DNA of 19,375 nt from G963666945 sp963666945 (lineage in GTDB: Bacteria > Bacteroidota > Bacteroidia > Bacteroidales > Marinifilaceae): positions 1-19,375 of the forward strand of contig CAXXRT010000013.1 of assembly GCA_963666945.2 (NCBI GenBank). Direction: 5' to 3'. Under the pieces are notes generated by a model that saw nothing but the letters and a program-made list of their open reading frames with translations, had not been told where the DNA came from and ran no database searches. The position numbers and the translations under genes are program-made. Numbering within the stretch: the first letter of the stretch is position 1; each line of letters begins with the position of its first letter. Shown in pieces: positions 1 to 6,582 of this stretch.

Positions 1-6
1 TCAACC

Positions 7-240
7 CTACACTCCTTCATATCTGAGAGTATAATAACTATAGTCAAAATCCTTGCCAAGGAAAAAAAGGCTTCTTCTTAAATCTATATCAAAAGTATAG
101 TTTCCATCAACAAATTCACAGTAAGGGTTTTTACTTAGGCTATCGCCTCCTCCACATGAGGATACCATGAGAAGAATTAGTCCCCAGATCAGGGATTTTA
201 TGAAGTCTCTATATTTTTTACAATACTCTGCCACTGGCAT
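7..240 (-). CDS. small predicted lipoprotein, unknown function
   Basis: The protein is 77 residues long. It begins with a basic N-terminus and a hydrophobic stretch at about residues 15-28, followed by a lipobox (V-S-S-C, Cys at about 29) and a Gly-Gly-Gly-Asp spacer. This points to a lipoprotein signal peptide and export to the envelope. The mature part is only about 48 residues, rich in Tyr, Phe and Asp. I do not recognise the family. A well-formed promoter lies about 35 bases upstream (275-305), which supports expression. The stop at 7-9 is close to the window edge. A T7 run (minus strand) lies in the 3' third, and four neighbouring genes carry homopolymer indels, so the true C-terminus could be longer. 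The present frame does give a plausible, Tyr-rich beta-like end. Confidence 0.55.
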   Translation of the reverse strand: MPVAEYCKKYRDFIKSLIWGLILLMVSSCGGGDSLSKNPYCEFVDGNYTFDIDLRRSLFFLGKDFDYSYYTLRYEGV

Positions 241-274
241 TTAACTTTTTATAGCTGTTTCACCTTTCTTAAGA

Positions 275-305
275 CAAAGATACAAAAGCAAACACCTAAT
301 TCAAA
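275..305 (-). promoter_or_regulatory. Bacteroidetes-type promoter for the small lipoprotein
   Basis: Read on the minus strand, TTTG (302-305) is followed after exactly 19 bases by TATCTTTG (275-282). This fits the Bacteroidetes primary-sigma pattern TTTG-N19-TAnnTTTG. The expected transcript start is about 25-30 bases before the ATG at 240. The remaining intergenic DNA between here and the nusB promoter is AT-rich and shows no other gene or clear structure. Confidence 0.6.
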
Positions 306-470
306 AGGTTTTTTAATGTTTTTTTACATATTTTAACATTCATATGTGTGGTTATTCTTTTTACCTCCCAATCCATATAAAAAAACGAGACAAGCCCCTA
401 ATTAATCCAACTAATAAAAACATAGTCGGGAGGCCATACACAGAGAAATAGAATTAATTTTACCGGAAAA

Positions 471-500
471 TTTGTTGAATAACAAAAAGGAGTATTTTTG
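471..500 (+). promoter_or_regulatory. Bacteroidetes-type promoter for nusB
   Basis: TTTG at 471-474 is followed after 18 bases by TATTTTTG at 493-500, matching TTTG-N18..20-TAnnTTTG. The expected transcript start is about 507, giving a leader of about 30 bases before the nusB ATG at 536. Confidence 0.6.
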
Positions 501-535
501 CATCCACATTTAACTAATAAAAGTCTATAAAAGCT

Positions 536-1481
536 ATGATTAGCAGAAGATTACTTAGAATTAAGGCATTACAGATACTATATGCCTACTACAAGAATGA
601 AGGAAGCAGCATTAATAAGTCTGACAAAGAACTATCTTTCAGCATAGAAAAAAGTATAGATTTATATTATTATATTCTTCTGCTTATCTCTGAGATAAAG
701 AACCATGCGGAATATAGAATCGAATTGAGAAAAAACAAAAGATTTCCTTCTGAAGATGATTTGAACCCTAATACAAGGTTTATTGATAATCCTATTATCG
801 CTAAACTAGAAGAGAACAACCAGTTCAAAACGTTCATCAACAGAAATAAATTAAGCTGGTCGGGCATAGAAGAAATTCCAAGAAAATATTACGAGCTACT
901 TATTGAGACTGATTTCTACAAGGAATATATGAATGCTGAGAAATGCTCTATTGCAGATCACAAAAAAGTTATTCTTGATTTGGTGACCCACATTCTTACT
1001 GAAGACGATGATTTCATTCAGTTAATGGAAAGAAAAAAGCATTTACTGGAACGATGATTTCGAATTCATCTTCAGCATGGTTATTAAAACAATAAAAAAG
1101 ATAGAGAAAGATGATGATGAATATACTTCTTTAATAGGGGTATTCAATAATCAGGAGGATCTTGATTTTGTTAAAAACCTATTAAGAAAAAGTATATTAA
1201 AACAGGTTGAATTAAGGGAACTGATTAAAAACAATATTGTAAACTGGGATGTTGAGCGTATCGCAACAATGGATATCCTAATCATGACACTGGCTATAAC
1301 CGAGGTTCTTGAATTCCCTTCTATACCTATAAAAGTAAGTTTTGATGAATATCTTGAAATTTCCAAATACTATAGTACCGATAAATCATGTGAATTTATT
1401 AATGGTGTACTGGATAAGATAATCAAAAAGCTTAAAGAAGAAGAAAAGATTAAAAAAATTGGCAGAGGTTTAATGGAATAA
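536..1481 (+). pseudogene. nusB: transcription antitermination factor NusB, long Bacteroidetes form, frame broken by one indel
   Basis: NusB binds boxA RNA with NusE (ribosomal protein S10) and promotes antitermination, classically of rRNA operons. The N-terminal piece (536-1057) starts with ISRRLLRIKALQILYAYY and contains the DLNPNTRFIDN block of the long Bacteroidetes NusB. The second piece (from about 1040, internal ATG 1077, to 1481) holds the conserved NusB core: residues resembling NWDVERIATMDILIMTLAI, then FPSIPIKVSFDEYLEISKYYS. The frame is lost at 1029-1038, a purine stretch with A3 and A6 runs. Removing one A joins the two halves through SIYWNDDFEFIFS, a join typical of the family, and gives about 314 residues, the usual length for this group. 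No other defect is seen. A sequencing error or a very recent mutation would both fit. The gene has its own promoter and ends at a strong terminator. Confidence 0.9.
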
Positions 1482-1493
1482 CACTATATAAAC

Positions 1494-1529
1494 AAAAAAA
1501 ACCGGGGCAATTTGCTCCGGTTTTTTTTT
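1494..1529. terminator. bidirectional intrinsic terminator between nusB and the S41 protease
   Basis: A GC-rich stem (CCGGGGC at 1502-1508, GCTCCGG at 1514-1520, one G-T pair) is flanked by an A7 run on the left and a T9 run on the right. It therefore reads as hairpin plus U-tract on both strands. It sits 12 bases after the nusB stop and 15 bases after the protease stop, so it can serve both convergent genes. Confidence 0.85.
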
Positions 1530-1544
1530 ATAAATAGATAAAAT

Positions 1545-3167
1545 CTACTTTAATATCTTTTCGTATTGACCATCTTTTAATAATTCCAATGCTTTCTTTA
1601 ATATAATATTGCTCTGATTAGATATCATATAAAGCTCTGTCATATCCCATAAATCTCTTGCAATAAGGGATTTTATATGCAGCTTTATTTCATCAACAAC
1701 TTCATTGTAAAGCTTCTCGTCTTTCTTTACCCCTACTTTTTCACCGGCTTTTGCGATTTCCTCCATCATATCATCAGATACAAAGAAATCTTTTTTAAAC
1801 TCTTCTATAGTAGTATATTTTTCTTCAAGATTCTTTCTGTTTTTATCCATATAATCGACTACCCATGGATAAATAACATTCTTCCTTATTAAAAGATTGA
1901 AATAAGTGAAGTTCTTTGTTGTATCCATTCCAACAAAAACATCTGGCATTATACCTCCGCCACCATAAACAGTTCTTTGCTTTACGAGTGTTTTGTACTT
2001 AAGAGAATCGGCAAAGCTAATACTGTCTTTATTTACGAGCTCGCCGGATGAATACCTTTTAAGAATATCTAGTCTGTAATCGTTAATTCCATTGTTGTAA
2101 GGCTTTTGAATACATCTTCCGCTGGGAGTGTAATAATGAGCCGTTGTAAGCCTTATCATAGAACTGTCAGTCAGGGGAATGGTCGTTGCACCAATCCTTT
2201 TCCAAAAGAACGTCTTCCAAGAATGACTCCCCTGTCCCAGTCCTGTATAGCACCGGAAACAATCTCAGAGGCAGAGGCGGAGTTTTCATCTATCACTGAC
2301 AACAAGACGGCCTTCTTCAAAGAATCCCTTGTATGAAGAGAGTGGCTATTTCTTCTGCCACTGGCAGGACCATCGGTATACACAATTAATTTATCATCAT
2401 TAAGGAAATGATCCGATATTCCTATAGCAGCACCAAGATATCCTCCCGAATTTCCTGTAAGGTCAAACACCATATCTTTCATACCCTGTTTCTTAAGCTT
2501 AATGACAGCTTCTTCAAATTCCTGAACTGTCAGTAGCGGCAAAACGTGCAATCTTTATATATCCGGTATTGCTATCAAGCATATAAGCTGCATCAAGACT
2601 ATGGATTGGGATCTTATCTCTTATAATCCTAAAATCTAGGGGTTCTATGGTTCCTGATCTTTTTACCTTAATCTCAACAATAGTCCCTTTCTCACCCTTC
2701 AATCTTTTTCTTACTCCTGAATTATTAAGACCGACGCCTGCCACGTTTTCTCCGTCAATTTCTATAATACGGTCTCCGGCATTCAGGCCTACCCTTTCAG
2801 AAGGTCCTCCCGGAACAGTAGCAACGACAATAAGAGAATCTCTCAGTATATTGAACTGTATTCCTATACCAAAAAATCCCCCTCCAGTGGTTCGTTCATT
2901 TCCATGACCTCTTCCTTGCTTATATAAACAGAATGGGGATCAAGCTCAGCCAACATTGATACAATGGCCTTTTCCGAAATCTTATTTAAGTCGACATCCT
3001 CAACATAAAAGGCATCTATAAGAGCCAACAGTCTTTGAAACTTCAATGTTTGTTTATGCACCTCATTTTGTTGAGAAATAACTATTATAAGAAAAAAATG
3101 ACAGAAACATAAGTAGTGCAAATAGCTTCACCACACCATTTCTCTTTACTATACAAAATCTATTCAT
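1545..3167 (-). pseudogene. S41-family C-terminal processing protease (CtpA/Prc-like), frame broken by four indels
   Basis: S41 proteases are envelope enzymes with a PDZ domain that cut protein C-termini using a Ser/Lys dyad. Correcting four single-base indels gives one protein of about 540 residues. From the ATG at 3165-3167 it has a membrane anchor (about residues 13-31), the S41 N-terminal helical region with LDPHSVYIS (about 75-83), and a PDZ domain beginning at GIGIQF (about 95-180). The protease domain contains SASASE at about 296-301 and FGKG at 321-324. Ser298 and Lys323 are 25 residues apart, as in E. coli Prc. A YTPSGRCIQKPY block follows. Indel sites: A7 run 3092-3098, A6/C5 at 2871-2882, 2530-2534 (not a homopolymer) and G4 at 2174-2177. 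No stop appears except those caused by the shifts. As written the gene cannot make an intact enzyme. Confidence 0.9.
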
Positions 3168-3227
3168 GTGCTTAAAATATTTTTACCTTTAATAAGGAAT
3201 TAAAAATTTGATTTTTGACCTTTCCCG

Positions 3228-3257
3228 TATAGACAATTAAAAAATTAACGGTCTATA
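3228..3257. repeat. inverted repeat upstream of the S41 protease
   Basis: TATAGAC (3228-3234) and GTCTATA (3251-3257) form 7-bp arms. AATT/AATT sequences inside could lengthen the structure. It lies just downstream of the candidate -7 element on the minus strand, so it overlaps the expected transcript start and early leader. It could be an operator or a leader hairpin, but the arms are short and AT-rich. Confidence 0.3.
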
Positions 3258-3259
3258 TG

Positions 3260-3267
3260 CAAATATA
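3260..3267 (-). promoter_or_regulatory. candidate -7 element for the S41 protease
   Basis: TATATTTG on the minus strand matches TAnnTTTG. No good TTTG is present at the -33 position, so only half of the promoter is supported. It lies 93 bases before the protease ATG. Confidence 0.4.
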
Positions 3268-3301
3268 ACTAATGTAAGGCGTATTTTTAGGTTAATCAGT
3301 G

Positions 3302-3839
3302 TTATTTTATTTTAAAAAGCAACAAAAGAAAACAACATTTTATACTCGTTTCCCTTAATTCAATAACATCAAGATCTTTAATTATTACTCCATCTATTGT
3401 AAAACGAATAGCAGTCCTTACCTTATGAAAACCATTTCTTCCTGCAGCACCGGGATTAATATGCAGAAGACCGGTCTTTGGATCGGTAACAACCTTTAAA
3501 ATATGGGAGTGACCGGAAATAAACAGCTTTGGGGGATGGTCGTATATCTCTGGGACAACATGCCTTTCGTATCTTCCGGGATAACCTCCTATATGGGTAA
3601 TCCAAACATCTACTCCCTCGCAAAAAAAACGCTGATGCTGAGGATATTCCACCCTTACATCCTGCCCATCTATATTACCATGGACAGCTATTAACTTTTT
3701 AAATTCAGCTAATTCAGCTGCTACATCTATACCCCCTATATCCCCTGCATGCCATATCTCGTCACATTCCTCAAAAAAATTGTAATAAAGCCGGGTCAAT
3801 ATACCCATGAGTATCTGAAAGCAAACCTATTCTCTTCAT
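3302..3839 (-). pseudogene. YfcE/MJ0936-type metallophosphoesterase, frame broken by one indel
   Basis: This is a small calcineurin-like phosphodiesterase; its natural substrate cannot be read from the sequence. The true start is the ATG at 3837-3839, giving MKRIGLLSDTHGYIDPALL with the first metal-binding motif (D-T-H). This frame runs into a stop after a T7 run (3773-3779 on the plus strand). With six T instead of seven it continues into FFEECDEIWHAGDIGG, restoring about 178 residues, normal for the family. The remaining motifs are all present: GDI, GNID, a histidine in ITHIGG, and GHSHI. The C-terminus after DLDVIEL is hydrophobic and Lys-rich for about 14 residues, somewhat longer than I would expect, so a second small defect near the end is possible. 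It is divergent from prfC, with a 97-base gap. Confidence 0.85.
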
Positions 3840-3897
3840 TTTTATATATTTTATACTACCTAAGTACCAATAATTAATACAAATATCTTTTTTTTAT

Positions 3898-3905
3898 TAC
3901 ATTTG
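3898..3905 (+). promoter_or_regulatory. candidate -7 element for prfC
   Basis: TACATTTG matches TAnnTTTG and lies 31 bases before the prfC ATG. The -33 region is a T-rich tract without a clear TTTG. On the opposite strand GATATTTG (3880-3887) is a one-mismatch candidate for the phosphoesterase. Confidence 0.45.
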
Positions 3906-3936
3906 CGCTAAGTTTTATCAGGAATAATAAATAATA

Positions 3937-5518
3937 ATGGGATTTAAAGAAGAGATATTAAGAAGGAGGACATTCGGTATTGTCAGTCACCCGGATGCAG
4001 GTAAAACAACTCTTACCGAAAAATTACTTTTATTTGGAGGAGCAATTCACGTTGCAGGAGCAGTTAAATCTAACAAAATAAAGAAAACAGCCACATCGGA
4101 TTTTATGGAGATTGAAAGACAAAGAGGTATTTCAGTTGCCACTTCCGTCATGGGCTTCGAATATAATGGAAATAAGATAAATATTCTGGATACTCCGGGT
4201 CACCAAGATTTTGCCGAGGATACTTTCAGAACTCTTACAGCATGTGACAGCGTTATCATTGTTATAGATGCAGCCAAGGGAGTTGAGACACAGACAAAAA
4301 AACTAATGAAAGTCTGCAGGATGAGAAAGACTCCCGTTATTGTTTTCATAAACAAGATGGACCGCCCCTACTCAAGACCCTTTTGATCTTCTGGATGAGA
4401 TAGAGAATGAACTTGAAATTGGGGTACACCCTTTAAGCTGGCCTATAAATCAGGGACCAGATTTTAGAGGTGTTTACAATATTTACCAACAAAATCTTTC
4501 TTTATTTACACCTGGTTCTCAAACAGTTCCTGAGGCTCTTGACTTCTCTGATCTAAATCATCCTGACTTAAATGAGTGCATCGGCGAAGAGAATGCAACA
4601 GAATTAAGAGATAATCTTGAGGTAATTTACGATCTGTACCCTGAATTTGACAAAGAAGAGTACCTGACTGGTGAAGTTGCTCCGGTATTCTTTGGTTCAG
4701 CATTAAACAACTTTGGTATTAAAGAAATTATTGGACGGTTTCGTTAAAATAGCCCCTTCTCCTCTACCAAGGGGAGGCTGAAGAAAGAATTATTAATCCT
4801 GATGAGAACAAATTTAGCGGTTTCGTTTTTAAGATTCATGCTAACATGGGATCCTAACCATAGGGATAGGATTGCCTTTGTAAAAATCTGCTCAGGGGTA
4901 TTTAAAAGGAATACAAACTACCTTCATGTTCAGAATAACAAAAAGATGAAATTCTCTTCTCCTACAGCATTTATGGCAGAGAAGAAGTCTATAGTTGAAG
5001 AGGCATATCCGGGAGACATCATAGGTCTTCACGATACAGGAAACTTTAAGATAGGGGACAGTCTTTCTGAAGGTGAAATAATTAATTTCAAAGGAATTCC
5101 AAGCTTCTCTCCTGAACTTTTTAAATACATTGAGAACGCTGATCCAATGAAATCAAAACAGCTGGCAAAAGGTATCGATCAGCTAATGGACGAAGGTGTT
5201 GCTCAGTTATTTGTTTCTCAATTCAACGGTAGAAAGGTTATCGGAACAGTAGGTGCATTACAGTTTGAAGTTATTCAATACAGGTTACTTCACGAATACA
5301 ATGCCTCCTGTAGATGGGAACATATCAATCTTTACAAGGCATGCTGGATAGAATCCTTTGATGATGCTGAGTTAAAAGATTTTAAAAAACATAAATTCAG
5401 ATACATGGCCAAAGACAAGCACGGAAGGGATGTTTTCCTTGCAGACTCCGCATATATGCTTCAAATGGCACAGGACAATTATAAAAAACTTAAGTTTCAT
5501 TTTACATCTGAATTCTAA
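3937..5518 (+). pseudogene. prfC: peptide chain release factor 3 (RF3), frame broken by four indels
   Basis: RF3 is the ribosomal GTPase that recycles RF1 and RF2 after termination. The first segment carries the GTPase motifs: HPDAGKTT (residues 18-25), RGISVATSV, DTPGHQDF and NKMDR. The middle segment (QDPFDLLDEIENELEIGVHP onward) and the last segment (DPNHRDRIAFVKICSGVF to the C-terminus) are typical RF3. Four one-base insertions explain the breaks: C4 at 4365-4368, A3 at 4725-4727, G4 at 4771-4774 and G3 at 4848-4850. Removing one base at each joins everything into about 525 residues; E. coli RF3 has 529. The joins read DRPTQDP, IKELLDGF, LPREAEE and HANMDPN, all natural for the family. 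RF3 is dispensable in E. coli, so real loss is possible, but the even preservation of codons argues for a recent or technical cause. Confidence 0.92.
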
Positions 5519-5535
5519 TAGGTTCAGATGTAAAA
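5500..5535. repeat. 13-bp inverted repeat across the prfC stop codon
   Basis: TTTTACATCTGAA (5500-5512) pairs perfectly with TTCAGATGTAAAA (5523-5535) around a 10-base loop that contains the prfC stop. No U-tract follows on either strand, so it is not a standard intrinsic terminator. It could be an RNA 3'-end stabiliser or a weak terminator before the thioesterase gene. Confidence 0.5.
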
Positions 5536-5572
5536 ACAAATAAATAGTAAAAAACACCCACACTTACTCATC

Positions 5573-5956
5573 ATGGAAAAGACTTTAAAAGAAGGACTTA
5601 GCTTCACACAAAGTATAACAATAGAAAACAAAGACACTGCAAAAGAATGGGGATCCGGAAACCTTGAGGTATTTGCAACTCCTGCAATGGTAGGATTAAT
5701 GGAAAATACCGCTTTAAAGTGTATTGCTGAATATATGACTGAGGGTAAAGATACGGTAGGGATTGAAATTAACACACAGCACATTAAAGCAACTAAGGTT
5801 GGGAAACAGGTTAAATGTACAGCTACGATAACCCAAATAGATGGTAAAAAAATATTTTTTGAAATACAGGCTGAAGACGAGGATGCTCCTATTGGAAAAA
5901 GCAATCATATCAGATACATTATAGATACTGAAAAATTCCTCAGCAGACTGGGATAA
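5573..5956 (+). CDS. hotdog-fold thioesterase, fluoroacetyl-CoA thioesterase (FlK)-like
   Basis: The 127-residue protein fits a single hotdog-fold thioesterase. Thr36 and Glu44 (in the block ATPAMVGLMENTA) and His70 (in GIEINTQHIKAT) have the same spacing (8 and 26) as the Thr42/Glu50/His76 triad of Streptomyces FlK. The family hydrolyses acyl-CoA thioesters. FlK itself acts on fluoroacetyl-CoA, but related proteins are widespread in bacteria that do not meet fluoroacetate, so the substrate here is unknown and probably a small acyl-CoA. It follows prfC by 54 bases on the same strand with no clear promoter between, so read-through is possible. The frame is intact. There is no signal peptide, so it should be cytoplasmic. 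Confidence 0.8.
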   Translation: MEKTLKEGLSFTQSITIENKDTAKEWGSGNLEVFATPAMVGLMENTALKCIAEYMTEGKDTVGIEINTQHIKATKVGKQVKCTATITQIDGKKIFFEIQAEDEDAPIGKSNHIRYIIDTEKFLSRLG

Positions 5957-5986
5957 CAAATTGAATATTTATTTTATTTTTTTTGC

Positions 5987-6042
5987 AACCAAATATTTGA
6001 TTAATGTTTTGTATATATTGATTAATATACCTATATTTGGTT
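5987..6042. repeat. 10-bp inverted repeat flanking the response-regulator promoter
   Basis: AACCAAATAT (5987-5996) is the exact reverse complement of ATATTTGGTT (6033-6042). The right arm overlaps the -7 element. The left arm is part of the palindrome CAAATATTTG (5990-5999). This is a possible operator, but part of the match arises because the arms resemble the promoter consensus itself. Confidence 0.35.
6008..6039 (+). promoter_or_regulatory. Bacteroidetes-type promoter for the response regulator
   Basis: TTTG (6008-6011) is followed after 20 bases by TATATTTG (6032-6039). The expected transcript start near 6046 gives a leader of about 70 AT-rich bases before the ATG at 6118. I see no other promoter upstream of uvrB, so this one may also feed uvrB. 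Confidence 0.6.
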
Positions 6043-6117
6043 TAAACAAACAATATTTGAATATAAATAAGTTTTTATTTATATTAGGGTAATAATTTTC
6101 ATCAAAACCACAAAACA

Positions 6118-6525
6118 ATGCAAAGCATAGAACAAAATATGCCTGAAATTATTAACTGGAGCAATAAAACAGTATTAATTGCAGAGGATGCTGATGATAA
6201 TTATTTTCTTCTTACTGCCATCTTGAAAAAGACAAACCTAAATATTATAAGGGCAAAAGACGGAATGGAAGCTGTAAATATCTGCAAAGAAACTGATGGT
6301 ATTGATGCCATACTAATGGATTTAAGTATGCCTGTTATGGATGGACTTGAAGCCACAAAACAAATAAAAGAATTCAATCCTGATATTCCTATAATTGCTC
6401 AGACTGCTTATGCAATGGAAGCTGACCGGGAACAGACATTTGAAGCCGGTTGTAATGACTATATTTCAAAACCTATAAGGAGAAATATCCTTATAGAACT
6501 TTTATATAAATATCTCGATAAATAA
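6118..6525 (+). CDS. stand-alone response-regulator receiver protein (CheY-like)
   Basis: The 135-residue protein is a single receiver domain with no output domain. Key residues are all present: acidic pair Glu23/Asp24, phospho-acceptor Asp68 in LMDLSMPVMDG, Thr96 in the AQTAYAM block and Lys118 in SKPI. The sequence resembles receiver domains of hybrid histidine kinases more than chemotaxis CheY. It should accept phosphate from a kinase and act by protein contact or as a phosphorelay intermediate. No kinase gene lies in the window. The first 16 residues before the first strand are a short extension. It has its own promoter, and a hairpin with T-run follows 28 bases after the stop. The relation to uvrB, 57 bases downstream, is positional only. 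Confidence 0.85.
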   Translation: MQSIEQNMPEIINWSNKTVLIAEDADDNYFLLTAILKKTNLNIIRAKDGMEAVNICKETDGIDAILMDLSMPVMDGLEATKQIKEFNPDIPIIAQTAYAMEADREQTFEAGCNDYISKPIRRNILIELLYKYLDK

Positions 6526-6553
6526 ATCAGTCTATAAAATTCTTTTCTTAAAT

Positions 6554-6579
6554 TCGCCTATATAACAGGCGATTTTTTT
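6554..6579 (+). terminator. intrinsic terminator after the response regulator, abutting the uvrB start
   Basis: TCGCCT (6554-6559) pairs with AGGCGA (6567-6572) around a 7-base loop and is followed by seven T (6573-6579). The U-tract ends three bases before the uvrB ATG at 6583. With no visible uvrB promoter in between, it may work as a leaky terminator or attenuator. Confidence 0.65.
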
Positions 6580-6582
6580 ATC

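Noticed and set aside
364..433. CCTCCC / GGGAGG pair upstream of nusB as a structured RNA
   Set aside because: Only six pairs separated by about 58 AT-rich bases, without supporting internal helices; not enough for a riboswitch or small RNA call.
2106..2907. Plus-strand open frames at 2106-2336 and 2647-2907
   Set aside because: They lie antisense to the S41 protease coding sequence and show no family features; the minus-strand reading is clearly the real one.
4300..4900. Programmed frameshifting in prfC
   Set aside because: Programmed frameshifting is known for RF2 (prfB) at a slippery site with a stop codon. Here four separate sites need correction in RF3 and none shows a conserved slippery motif, and neighbouring genes carry the same type of lesion.
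5524..5959. Minus-strand open frames over the thioesterase
   Set aside because: They are antisense shadows of a gene with a recognisable catalytic triad and have no promoter or family signature.
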